Assembly: GCA_021018995.1 (NCBI GenBank)
Contig: CM037593.1
Span: forward strand, 39,073,810-39,137,809
Direction of reading: 5' to 3'
DNA from: Chloranthus sessilifolius
Lineage: Eukaryota > Streptophyta > Magnoliopsida > Chloranthales > Chloranthaceae
Length of the DNA stretch: 64,000 bases
The translations under genes were made by a program, and so were the position numbers. How positions within the stretch are numbered: position 1 is the stretch's first letter; the number at the start of each line of letters is the position of its first letter. Of this stretch, positions 1 through 9,974 are shown in pieces. Under the pieces are notes generated by a model. That model was not told where the DNA came from. It ran no database searches and saw only the letters and a list, made by a program, of their open reading frames with translations.

Positions 1-719
1 CACCAACATGGGTCTGTGGTGATTTACCACAAGGGGTTGCATTGATAGGGGAGCTTCCTCCTCAAAGAGGGATAGGGAGGCCAGGTCTATCTCTAAGGCG
101 AGGGGAATGATCTGAGGATTGGTTGGGTGAGTCGCGGCTACCGGTTTGTGCAGGGTCAGCTATGTAGCCCCATTCTGATCAATCTTTACAATCCCCCACA
201 CTCACGAAGGTACTCCTGATGTGAGGCCTAGGGTGGGGTTCTTCCTTTAGGTCTATTCTCCGGGCTTTTGTAGTAATAATGGTTCGGGCTTTTTCCTTGG
301 CATCTCAGATTTTCTCTTTGGTAGGCCTGTAGCCTAAGCTGAATCTGACCTACTGTCCGTCTTTGGTTTTGACTGGGTCCCTCTGGCCTTGCAAAAGAGG
401 TCCCAATCCTTTGCTCTTTTGATTGCCCCATTTCTGGAGCATGGTTACTGCAGCGACCATTCCAACCCCGATTTTTATGGTGATCCTATTGAGGGGCTTA
501 GGGATTACCGTTGATACATCGTATTTAAAATTGTGAAGGTCTGTGTGTTTGGTTGTGTGCAGTACATCCAACACTTTGAGGTTCTCAATGTGGTGAGTAA
601 CCTTCTCTAGTTCCTCTTGCCCTACACCTAGAATGGTGACAATCTTTTGTTCTGAAATAAATCTAAGCTTCTAGTGCAAAGTTGAAGGAATTTCCCCAAC
701 CTCGTGTAACCAAGGTCGC
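1..719 (-). pseudogene. Degenerate gypsy pol remnant with G-patch-like segment
   Basis: Minus-strand reading of about 230-590 gives a run containing KGLGPLLQG, then after a stop codon LGYRPTKEKI. This spacing of a glycine-rich GLG motif and a following LGYRP resembles the G-patch-like stretch found after the protease in Tat/Ogre-type Ty3/gypsy polyproteins. Several stops interrupt the frame and no full domain survives. The remnant is cut at its right end by element A, whose LTR begins at 720. The left end leaves the window. The assignment rests on motif resemblance only; an unrelated G-patch protein fragment is possible but less likely in this context. Confidence 0.4.
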
Positions 720-962
720 TATTAAGACCTGAAAATTACCACTTTTCACCCCTTAACTTAATATCTGTTAGACCTTTAGTCATTTAATAAATGTATGCTA
801 GGCCTATTTTGTAGGTAATAAGAAGCAGTTGTAGATAAGGCCCTAACCATGCCAAGAAGCTTACTTTTGCCCCAGAAGTGCCTCAGGAGAAAGGAAGTTA
901 GACCCAGACAGAGAACTGGCTGCAGCATAGGCACAACAAACCAGCAACAAGCTAAGAAGTGA

Positions 963-1516
963 GCCTCGCACATATGTCACTGGGTTCAATTGAATCAGAA
1001 AGAATGCTTCGCGCAGTTGTCGCGGGTTTCTAAAGATAGCACACCAACTGGTCGCACTGTTCTCGCACAGATTGAAGACAGAAGGGATTAAAAAGCATAC
1101 TTCACATAGTTCTCGTGAGGCTCAGTTGGAAGCTCTCGCACAGTCTCGTGCAGCTCAAGAAAGGAGCCTTTAATCTTCGCGTGATTCACTGAGGAGAGAG
1201 AGCTCTAGGCATTCCTGCTCGCAGTTGTCGCGCAATGGCCGCAGGATACAGACCTTTAGGGAACTGCTCACGCGATCCAGATGCCTATGCACCTTGCTTC
1301 TTCATGAGGATCCCCGCGAGATTCACCAAGAAATGAACCGCGCGCATAATTCCCGAGCCATTCAAATGGAAAGCGTAATCCCGCGACAACCAGAGCAATC
1401 TCGCGATGACCAAATTAGCAATCTCGCGACTGCATGAGCTTCAAGTCAAATCAACCCCGCGACGCTAATTCTATCATGCGACAAGACCTGGAAATCCATG
1501 CTACCTAGCGAGGCTC
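963..1516 (+). repeat. CG-word array in U3 of the A 5' LTR
   Basis: A degenerate short word (TCGCGCAG, TCGCAGTTG, TCTCGCGA, CCCGCGAC and decayed forms with TG or CA for CG) recurs roughly every 20-40 bp. By eye there are about 20 occurrences. The surrounding DNA is CpG-poor. The array lies about 180 bp upstream of the TATA box. Equivalent arrays occupy the same place in the LTRs of B, E and F. Confidence 0.75.
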
Positions 1517-1657
1517 GAGATCTTAACTTCTCCCCACTTCTGCAAGGGCAATCTGGGAACTTCCAGTAACTAGGGCACGCACTCCAATGCTCTAATATCT
1601 GTGCACACTCCCCGAGGCATCCAAGGAATATAAATGAGCCACGATTGCATTGATAAA

Positions 1658-1680
1658 ATTAGGGTTTTCCTAACCCTAAT
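1658..1680 (+). promoter_or_regulatory. Inverted telo-box pair upstream of TATA (A 5' LTR)
   Basis: ATTAGGGTT, 5 nt, AACCCTAAT: a perfect 9-bp inverted repeat built from two telo-box-like words. It ends 18 bp before the TATA box. Telo-boxes are known plant promoter elements. The same pair stands before the TATA box in B, E and F. Confidence 0.65.
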
Positions 1681-1698
1681 GCTCCCACAGCTGACTGC

Positions 1699-1705
1699 TA
1701 TATAA
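1699..1705 (+). promoter_or_regulatory. TATA box of the A 5' LTR
   Basis: TATATAA in the context CTGCTATATAAGCC, which recurs in the LTRs of B, E and F (in F on the minus strand). Transcription is expected to start about 30 bp downstream, marking the U3/R border. Confidence 0.7.
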
Positions 1706-1824
1706 GCCTAAGCCTAGTTTAGGTTTTGGGGGACTTCTGTACTCCTTCTTGAATCAGCTGTAGAATTCTAATAGGCTAAGGTTAGGGTTTAGGCAGCTTC
1801 TTTTTTTTTTCTTCTCTCCATAGT

Positions 1825-1838
1825 CCAGCACTTGCTGG
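1825..1838 (+). other. Hairpin in the transcribed part of the A LTR
   Basis: CCAGC-ACTT-GCTGG, a 5-bp perfect stem with a 4-nt loop, directly after a pyrimidine tract ending CTCTCCATAG. The same pyrimidine-ATAG-hairpin order is seen in B (about 16463 and 27131), E (about 46172) and, on the minus strand, F (about 48390). It could be an RNA structure in R/U5. Function unknown. Confidence 0.5.
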
Positions 1839-2024
1839 TTATGCCTTTGTATGTTTATTTGGAACAGTTGTAATGGTGTTTTATAATAGGGTGTTATACT
1901 TATATGGGATTGGTGTTTTTGAGAGTTGTTCTGTACAAAGCTGCTGCCTTGAGATCCTCCATTGCTAGATTGTATTATAAGTAATGGGGGATTGTTTTTA
2001 AGGATTTACTTAGACCCAAGTGAC

Positions 2025-2700
2025 TTGTGTGTCCAGGTTAGGCACATTGCAGGCCTATGCCCTACCACAGGATCCACTAGATCTGAATCCCCATGAGAGC
2101 TTGAGCTGGTAGCCTTGTGAACATGGTGGTGGCAGCAATTCTCTTATTCTGTCTTAGACCTCTGTGAGGAGGATAGCCTCTATGGATAGTCTGTGACTAT
2201 TTAAGTGGACAGATTATAGCACTAGGGTGAGGCCAATCCACAGATCTAAGACAGATTCTTCTTCTCCGCACTTGTACTTGTAGCCTTGTGAGAGATTATG
2301 CAGAGACAGACTCCCTTGTATTTGTATAGACCCACCATCAGATAGCAGATCTGATCTGGCTGTAGAGATTGTAGGCTTGTGACTGGATCACTGCTGTCTT
2401 TCTAAAGCAGTGAACAGCTAGACCTAAAGCTAGTACTCAAACTCTTGCTGGTTCTGTGTGTCCAGGCTAGTGCACATTGCAGGCCTAGCCCCACACATAG
2501 AACTTTAGAGGTTGAGGTTCCTATGGATTCTTGAGCTGGTAGCCTAGAAGAAGTAGTGCCTATAATGATAAACTTGTTCTGACCCATCTCTGGACTGTGG
2601 TTCCCCTATTAGATAGTCTATGATCATTTAAGTGGACAGGTTATAGAAATAAGGGATTGGATCCTGACACAGGGGTGAGTTGGATCCTTTCTCCTCTTTG
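2025..2700 (+). repeat. Diverged tandem duplication inside the A LTR
   Basis: Two related blocks share GTGTGTCCAGG...GCACATTGCAGGCC, then GAGCTGGTAGCC, then a word close to ATTTAAGTGGACAG. The second words start near 2186 and 2613, a period of about 427 bp. The same doubled block with a similar period is seen in B, E and F. Confidence 0.6.
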
Positions 2701-3166
2701 GTGATAATGTAGCCATTGAACAGGATTTCTATAGCAGCAGATCTGAGTCTGAGTTATAAGACCCATCAGATCTGTACCTAATAGCTTACTTCTCACCCTT
2801 TTTATATTTATTTTCTTACACTCCATCGTTCTTCTCAACCATTTATCTAGTTTAGGCATTAGGTTACCTTAGGATGTAGACAATAGTGACCTTAAATCCC
2901 CTTCCATTTAGGATTGCCAAATCTGTAGTCAGATCTGGAGGGCCTACTAAAGATAGCTCCCTTGGAGCTTTAGATCATTTTTCCCTGTGGGACAAACTCT
3001 TACTTATTAAAACTTGCTACAACAGGCCCTATATCTTGCAGGACTGTGTATTTTTAGGCTTGCTGCTCTATAGTTTTCAATCCACCTTTTATTTTCACTA
3101 ACCTCATTCTTATCAGTATTTCCAATAAAGTTAGCAGCAAGCACTTAAAATATCCTAACAAGTTTT

Positions 3167-3183
3167 TGGCGCCGCTGCCGAGG
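3167..3183 (+). other. Primer-binding site of element A (tRNA-Asp type)
   Basis: TGGCGCCGCTGCCGAGG, starting 6 nt after the LTR terminal CA. It is close to TGGCGCCGTTGCCGGGG, which complements the 3' end of plant tRNA-Asp and is typical of Athila/Tat-type elements. One G of the last GGGG is changed to A. Confidence 0.85.
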
Positions 3184-3444
3184 ATTCTTGATCTATTAGT
3201 AGACCCTAGATTTTTGTATATTTTTTATTCTTTGGTAGATGTGCTTGTGAATAATTGATACTGTTGATTTACATTTGAAAATTTTCTTGCAGATCTGGAC
3301 AGTAGCAGAGAAGGAAAGTTGAACTGCACTTTGAGTCTAGCTACCTCTGTTTGCACTTCTCTAACCCTAAAAAACTCAGTCTATTTCTCCTTTGAAAATT
3401 CCATAGCAGTTGATTAGGATAGTTGTAATTTTACTAACTGCAAT

Positions 3445-5188
3445 GTGTGTGCAAGTAGTCTTCCCTGCTGTTGGTGTGTGTGCATGTTAGGAAGGAGATC
3501 CCTCAGTCCCACATTAGAGCCTCCTAACCCTGAGATAGAAAGGAGCAGAAGACCAAGAAGGCCCAGACACATCACAGTTGAGCTCCTTATTGAAACTGAG
3601 ACAACAGTCATGGGTGAAGAGCAACCCAGAACATTGAAGGAATTGAATGCTGCTGATGATTATAATTCCCCATTTAGCATTCAATTCCCAGATGTTCACG
3701 GAAACTATGAGATTAAAACATCAATCATCCAAATGCTTCCCTCTTTCCATGAGCTCAGCAAGGAAGACCCCTACAAGCACATTGACCAATTCTTGGCCCT
3801 GTGCACAACATTCTCCATTGCTGGTTTGGGACCAGAAGCCACTAGATTAAGGCTCTTTCCTTTCTCCCTAAAAGACAGGGCCAACACCTGGTTAGCTACT
3901 CTCCCAAACAACAGCATCACTTCTTGGAAAGACCTCCAGACAAGATTTTTGATCAAATTCTTCCCAGAGACAAAAACCAGCCAGTTGAGAAAAGCAATAC
4001 TTGCTTTTGCCCAATCCCCAACTGAAGATTTTAATCAAGCATGGACAGATTCAAGGAGATGCTCAAACAATGTCCCCACCACAAGATCCTTGACTGGCAG
4101 CTTGTCCAGAGCTTTTATAATGAGATTGATGAGAAAAGTAGAGACATGGTAGATGCCTCTTGTGGTGGAACTTACATGCACAAAATATCTGATGAGGCAT
4201 GGGACTTGTTCGAGGTCATAAGTGAAAATGCTTTCCAAAAGATGTCCTTGTCAAGAACTGTTCAATAGCCTTCTCTTAAAATGGGACTTGCTGAAACTTC
4301 CAAAGGAAAGATGTATGAAGTAACTGGGAATAATGACCTGAGAATGCAGATGACCAATCTTTCTGATAAGTTTGATAAACTATTAACTGTGGTGCAACCC
4401 AGATTGGCTGCACAGGTGATGGAGGCATGTTTGATATGCCAATCTCCACAACACACAGTGGAAGAGTGCCCATCTACAGGGCAATATCCTGAGTGATGGA
4501 ACAAGCTGCTACTGCCCAATCATTTGGCCAACAATAATTTGTTGGCTACAACAAACAACCATTTGGATATCAGTACTAAAATGCTGATTACCAGTGGAGA
4601 GACCACCTAAATTTTAGGTGGAGACAAGACAATTACATGCAGCCACAACAGATGTTGGCCTTACCTCAAAGGCCACAACAACAATTTAACCAGGGATATG
4701 CTCCAAGGTCAAATTTCCAGCATCAACAGCTGACCCAGCAGCAAAATCAGTTGGTAGTTCTCCCACCTCAGCTCCGAAATGCTTCTTTTAAGGATCAGGT
4801 TTTGACCTCATTGCAAAGCCATGGAATCTTGACTCAGACTGTGACTTCTCACAGTCAAAGCATAAAGAAAATAGAAGAGCAGCTAGGCCAAATATCCAAT
4901 GCCTTGGCCAAAAGAGAAGAGGGCAGGTTGCCAAGCCAGCCAGTGGCCAATCCTAAGAGCCAATATTCGATTGGAGAAGGTTCCTCAAGTTTTGAGGGAG
5001 CTAATGCCATCACAATCCTAAGGTCTGGCAGGCTGGTAGACAACCAGGTTAGGAAGGAACAAAGAGAGGTCATTTCCAAAGAATTTTTGAATGAAAGTGA
5101 AAAAAAATTTGTTAGATCACAGAGCCAAGAGTTGCCTGCTACCCTGCAACAAGGGAAAAATAAAGAGGCTGTAGTTGAGCCTCAGTAG
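3445..5188 (+). pseudogene. gag: Element A gag (broken)
   Basis: This encodes the Gag capsid/nucleocapsid polyprotein that packages element RNA. The frame opens at 3445; an internal ATG at 3487 starts MLGRRSLSP, the start shared by all copies here and the likelier one. The Gag core (motifs YKHIDQFLALC, RLRLFPFSLKDRA, PTEDFNQAW) runs to about 4040, where a small deletion shifts the frame. The second part continues in another frame to a zinc knuckle at about 4425-4470, CLICQSPQHTVEEC, which fits CX2CX4HX4C. A stop lies at 4266-4268 and a further frameshift near 4494. A Gln-rich tail runs to the stop at 5186-5188, after which the pol frame continues without change. Inactivated. Confidence 0.9.
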
Positions 5189-6583
5189 GAAATAAAAGAT
5201 GAAAAAAGAAAAAAACAAAAGTTTAGTCATAAGCTTGCAGTTGAGGAACCAGCAGTTCCTCAGTTTCCATTTCCTCAAGCTTTGAGTGGCCCTGCCCCTT
5301 TTGATAAGGGGAATGCATAGATAGAGGAAATGATGGAGACCTTTAAGCAGGTAAAAATCAATTTGCCCCTGCTTGATGGAATTAGACAGGTCCCAGCCTA
5401 TGCCAAATTTCTGAAAGACCTTTATACCCAGAAAAGGAAGGCTAGAGGCCATTTGTCCAAAAAGGTCTTTGCAACTGATACAATTAATTCTGTATTAATC
5501 ATAACAATGCCAGAGAAGTTGCAAGATCTAGGGATACCCACTATTCCTTGTATAATTGGAGACCACACAATTGGAAGGGCCCTTCTAGACCTTGGAGCCA
5601 GTGTAAACCTGCTGCCGTACAGTGTGTATCAGCAACTAAGTTTGGGGGAGCTAAAACCGACCCCCACTGTGCTGCTAATGGCTGACAAGTCTGAAAGGAG
5701 ACCTATGGGAGTGGTTGAGGATGTCTTAGTAAGGGTGGACAAGTTCTTCTACCCTGCAGACTTCCTTATTTTAGACATGGGCTGCAACAAGAGTACAACC
5801 CCTATACCTGTTATTTTGGTTAGGTCATTCTTGACCACTGCCAATGCATGCATTCAATGCAGGTCAGGGATCATGGAGGTAACTTTCAGACATATGAAGG
5901 TTGAACTTAATGTGTTCAATAGTGTAAAGTACCCTCAGCTGGACAATGAGGAAAGCTTTGCAATGGATGTACTAGAGGAAGTTGTTGAGGAAGAATTGCC
6001 CACTTTGCTGGAGTGGGGCAACATTGTCATAAGTTTAATTAAAGTTTGGGAAATGGTAGAGGAAGGAAGCCCAGCTATTACGCCAAAATACATGACCACA
6101 TTGAAGTCTTCTATGGGCTTAGTGCAACATTCCATTTGGAAACCTACATTGTTGTCTCTTCCTCAAACCAATAAAGCACCAATCCTGCCATCCACCCAAC
6201 AAGCCCCTGATCTGGATCTCAAGAAGCTTCCAGAAACATTGAAATATGTCATCCTTGAGAAAGGTGAAAAACTTCCTGTAATTATCTCCTCCTCTCTTAC
6301 CAATGAGCAAGAGGAAGAATTACTAACAGTCTTGAGGAAGCACAAAAAGGCAATTGGCTGGACCATTGCGGATCTAGGAGGGATAGATGCATCAATCTGT
6401 ATGCACATGATCCATCTAGAGGAGGGCTCAGCACCCTCCAGGGAAATGAAGAGAAAATTGAATCCTCACATGCAGGAAGTGGGCCTCAAAGAAATCGTTA
6501 AATTGCTAGATGCTGGGGTAATTTATCCCATTTCTGATTCTGAATGGGTGGCACCTATCTGGCATAACAGTCATCCCAACTGA
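5189..6583 (+). pseudogene. pol: Element A pol: aspartic protease and start of RT
   Basis: Same frame as the end of gag. A stop at 5318-5320 interrupts it, then it is open to 6583. The retroviral-type protease is marked by ALLDLGASVNLLPY at about 5580-5620 (catalytic D in DLGAS) and by the downstream LADKSERRPMGVVEDVLV and Cys/Ala-rich TANACIQCRSG segments, the usual Athila arrangement. An acidic linker (about 5940-6150) leads to the RT start, with LNPHMQEV and LLDAGVIYPISDSEWVAPI. A roughly 20-bp deletion near 6560 then breaks the frame. Gag-pol in this family is read from one frame, as the uninterrupted phase here confirms. Confidence 0.9.
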
Positions 6584-7180
6584 GTCTAGAGAGCTGAGAC
6601 CAGCCAGGGAGACCACTGGCTGGAGGGTTTGCATAGATTATCGGATGCTCAACTCTAAGACCAGAAAAGACCAGTTCCCCCTCCCCTTCATTGATCAAAT
6701 TCTGAATAAATTGGCTGGAAAAGCTTTCTATTACTTACCCTTTTAGCACCTTTGCTTACTGAAGGATGCCTTTTGGGCTGTGTAATGCCCCAACCACCTT
6801 TCAGAGGTGTATGTATGCCATATTCTCTGATATGATTGACAAATTCTTGGAAATTTTTATGGATGATTTCTCTGTATATGGGGACAATTTTGGCTAATGT
6901 CTGCAACACTTCCACCTGGTCTTGCAAAGATGTGAGGAGACCAATCTGGTCTTAAGTTGGGAAAAGAGCCACTTCATGGTGACACAAGGTATTTTGTTGG
7001 GCCATAAGTCTCTAGAGAAGGGATTGAGGTAGATAAGGCCAAAGTTGATCTCATTATAAATTTGCCCCCTCCAAGAACAGTTAAACAAATCAGATCTTTC
7101 CTTGGACATGCAGGATTCTACAGGAGGTTGAATAAAGACTTCAGCAAAATTGCTAAACCATTGTGCCACCTGCTCTGTTA
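6584..7180 (+). pseudogene. pol: Element A pol: reverse transcriptase core (deleted, frameshifted)
   Basis: The segment shows WRVCIDYRMLNSKTRKD at about 6620-6670, FIDQILNKLAGKAFYY at about 6690-6735 and the catalytic box FMDDFSVYGDN at about 6855-6890. Relative to the copy in element F, the stretch coding for YFLDGYSGYNQ, which holds the first catalytic aspartate, is deleted at about 6737. Stops and frameshifts follow (for example near 6893 and 7010). The enzyme cannot be functional. Confidence 0.85.
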
Positions 7181-7184
7181 GGAT

Positions 7185-7679
7185 GTGCCCTTTGATTTTT
7201 CTGTTGAATGTCTTAAGGCTTTTGAAACTTTGAAGATATGCCTCACCTCTTCCCCTGTACTCCAAACACCTGACTATGCACTCCCCTTTGAGCTGATGTG
7301 TGATGCATCCAACTTGGCAATAGGTACTGTTTTGGGCCAAAGGAAAGATAAGCTGCCAGTGGTCATTGCCTATCTTAACAAATCACTTGCTGAAGCTCAG
7401 CTGAATTACTCCACCACTGAGAAAGTGCTTATGGCAGTGGTTTTTGCTGTTGACAAATTTAGACCCTACCTACTTGGGTCTAAAACTGTAATCTTTACAG
7501 ACCACTCAGCATTGAAGTACCTATTGTCCAAGAAAGATGCTAAGCCCAGGCTGATTAGATGGATACTCCTGTTACAGGAGTTTGACATTAAAATCAAGGA
7601 CAAAAAGGGTGTGGAAAATGTGGTGGCTGGCCACTTGTCCATAATTGTGTTGATGATCCTACAAATGATATTTTCCTAG
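7185..7679 (+). pseudogene. pol: Element A pol: RNase H domain
   Basis: An open 164-codon stretch covers the end of the RT connection and RNase H. Catalytic landmarks are the D of ELMCDASN, the E of TTEKVLMAV and the D of [11 protein letters not shown]. The last aspartate, which lies in ADHLSR in element F, reads AGHLS here, so the active site is damaged even though the frame is open. The frame ends at 7677-7679. Confidence 0.85.
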
Positions 7680-7774
7680 ATGTTCAATTGTTTTCCATCC
7701 AATCCTTGGTTCCTTAGTATACACACATTATAAATTATCTAGTTATAGGCAAGATTTCTGCCCATTGGACCAAA

Positions 7775-9007
7775 ATGGACAAAGACCTATTCTTCTCACA
7801 GGTTAAATTCTTTTTCTGGGAGGAACCTTGCTTATATAAGTATTGTGCAGACCAAATCATCCAAAAATGTGTTCTAGAAAGTGATGTCCCCAATATTCTG
7901 GCCATGTGCTATGAAATTGCCTATGGAGGCCACTTTAGTAGAAGAAAAACAGCTGACAAGATCTTGCAGTGTGGGTTCTATTGGCCTTCTTCATTCAGAG
8001 ATGCCAATACACACTGCAGAACATGTGAGAGATGTTAGAAATTAGGAGGGCTGTCCAAAAGAAACTTAATGCCTTTGCAGCCCATCCTTGTTGTGGAACT
8101 GCTTGATATATGGGGTATTGACTTTATGGGCCCCTTTCGCCCTTCAAATGGTTATCATTTCATCTTAGTGGCAGTGGATTATATTTCGAAATGGGTAGAA
8201 GCTATTGCCACAAGAACCAATGATAATCAAGTTGTCCTCAAGTTTATAAAGCAGAATATCTTCTCAAGATTTGGTACCCCTAGAGCCATTATCAGTGATG
8301 GGGGTAGCCATTTCTGCAACAGAAATTTTGAGAGCTTGCTCAAGAAATATTCTGTCACCCATAGGATTGCTACTCTCTCCCACCCACAAACAAGTGGACA
8401 AGTTGAAATTTCAAATAGGGAGATCAAGCACATCCTTGAGAAGACAGTGAGGACTGACAGAAAGGACTGGGCTGACAAACTAAATGATGCATTATGGGCT
8501 TATAGGACTGCCTATAAGACTCCCATTGGGATGTCCCCATTCAGACTGGTTTATGGTAAGGCTTGCCATCTCCTAGTAGAGTTAGAACACAGGGCCTATT
8601 GGGCCATAAAAAATTTAAATCTAGACCTAACTTCTGCTGGTCCTCACAGGTTGCTGCAACTGTCAGAACTGGAAGAGCTGAGGATGGATGCATATGCCAA
8701 TGCTCGGATCTACAAGGAAAGGTCCAAGGCTTTCTTTGACAAGGGTTTGTTAAGAAAGAGCTTCATGGCTGGTGATAAGGTTTGGTTGTTTAACTCTAAA
8801 CTTAAATTTTTTCCTGGCAAACTGAAATCCTGATGGGAAGGTCCCTATATTGTCATGAATCTTTCCCCATCTGGTGCTATGGAAATCAAGGATCCCAAGT
8901 TTGGGAAAACCATGAAGGTGAATGGTCAGAGGCTTAAGCCTTGTTTAGGAAAACCTGCTGAACCTATAGACACCATTCACTTTCAAGGGGGCCCTTCATT
9001 AAACTGA
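7775..9007 (+). pseudogene. pol: Element A pol: integrase
   Basis: The N-terminal HHCC zinc region is seen at about 7905-8038 (GGHFSRRKTADK then THCRTCERC, followed by a stop at 8036-8038). The DDE core runs from about 8105: [11 protein letters not shown] (first D), ISDGGSHF (second D), and E in [13 protein letters not shown] stop at 8831-8833 (CGA or AGA to TGA) cuts the C-terminal part, which then continues through MEIKDP and NGQRLKPC to the terminal stop at 9005-9007. This C-terminal end defines where pol finishes and is a useful reference for the pol deletion in element B. Confidence 0.88.
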
Positions 9008-9349
9008 TCCATAGGTGTGTCAATATTATATCATATGTACTTTGGTTTTGTTAGATTTGTATTGTTTTCTTTTGTTCAAATTTAAGAGGAAATTTTAGTA
9101 GCCTCCCTTGAGTCTGCATCTGTCCGGTCTAGTTTCTCTTTGTGCTTGGTTTGATGATTACTGCTCTTGAATTGATGTTTTTTTTGCTTGAATGAACGAT
9201 GTTTGATGATGAATTTTGCTGTCTATGCTTGAAAGTTTGATTTTAATGTGTCTGGGGGTATCCCTGGTGGTGATTCATGCCTAGGATCCAGTGACAGCAC
9301 AAATGGAAATGGTAGATTGAAGAGCACATGCTCTCTGTTTAATACTTTG

Positions 9350-9692
9350 CTGTCGCACAGTCCAAAAGGAGGCCTAAGAGCCTCTCACGCAATCCAAAAG
9401 GAGGCTTGGGAACCTCTCGCGCAATTCAAATAGAATACTTCATTAGCTGTCACGACATTCAAAAGGTTGTCGCAAGATTCAAAGTGAACCTCAGAGCCTC
9501 TCGCGCAATCCAAAAGGAGGCCTGGGAACCTCTCACGCAATTCACATAGAATTCTTCACAAGCTGTTGTGCGCTCCAAGGTAAATCTGGGAGACTCTCGT
9601 GCAATCCAAGTTGCAATTACACCTTCGCTAGGTTTCATTTCCAATCCCGTGACCAGATAGTTCCAAAGCGCTCCAAGCTTAGCGACAAGTAT
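9350..9692 (+). repeat. CG-word array upstream of ORF3 in element A
   Basis: Words such as CTCGCGCAATTC, CTCTCACGCAATC, GTCGCACAGTCC and GTCGCAAGATTC repeat every 20-40 bp between pol and ORF3. They resemble the words in the A LTR although the two sites are several kb apart and not part of the same terminal repeat. Decayed copies (CACG, CGTG) suggest methylation-driven CpG loss. About 340 bp before the array (9008-9349) I see only T-rich DNA with no motif. Confidence 0.7.
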
Positions 9693-9974
9693 TTTAACCC
9701 CGCACTTGTCTCCCTTTCCAGCACTCTCTTCCTTCTTCATAAAGCGAAACCCTAGCTTCCGGCACTCTTCTACCTCTCTCCTCCAGCGTCCATCCTACAA
9801 CCCATCATTCACTCCAGGATCCTACAGATTTGTTCCTCACGTCATCCCCATCAGTTACCCTCTGCTCAGAGACCTTGTGGTGCACTGTGCGTCAGATTGA
9901 ACCAAACCCTACAATTTTAGGGTAAGCACTCAGATCTCAGTCCCCCTTTCTCATATTTAAAAGTAGAGTTTGTA
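9690..9974 (+). promoter_or_regulatory. Plant-gene-like leader and possible internal promoter of ORF3 (A)
   Basis: In order: TATA-like TATTTTAA (9690-9697), a pyrimidine-rich stretch (about 9706-9740), telo-box AAACCCTAG (9747-9755), more CT-rich leader, then the ORF3 ATG at 9975. The same order occurs before ORF3 in B and F. This is the layout of a plant core promoter and 5' UTR, so ORF3 may be transcribed on its own. Inference from layout only. Confidence 0.5.

Larger units (their letters stand above)
720..3160 (+). repeat. 5' LTR of element A (2441 bp)
   Basis: It begins TATTAAGACCTGAAAATTAC, where sister LTRs begin TGTTAAGACC (the terminal TG has become TA), and ends CCTAACA immediately before AGTTTTTGGCGCC of the primer-binding site. 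The first 490 bp align with the A 3' LTR fragment at 14931-15397. It contains a CG-word array, an inverted telo-box pair, a TATA box, a hairpin in the transcribed part and an internal tandem duplication, each listed separately. Confidence 0.92.

Noticed and set aside
963..1516. Reading the CG arrays as CAMTA (CGCG-box) binding sites
   Set aside because: Most words have T before CGCG or A after it, which breaks the VCGCGB consensus on both strands; kept only as a weak idea.
9922..9965. Possible 5' UTR intron before ORF3 (GGTAAGC in A, GGTAAGA in B at 20468)
   Set aside because: The distance to any usable AG before the ATG is only about 44-54 nt, below the usual plant minimum, and the donor is absent in F.
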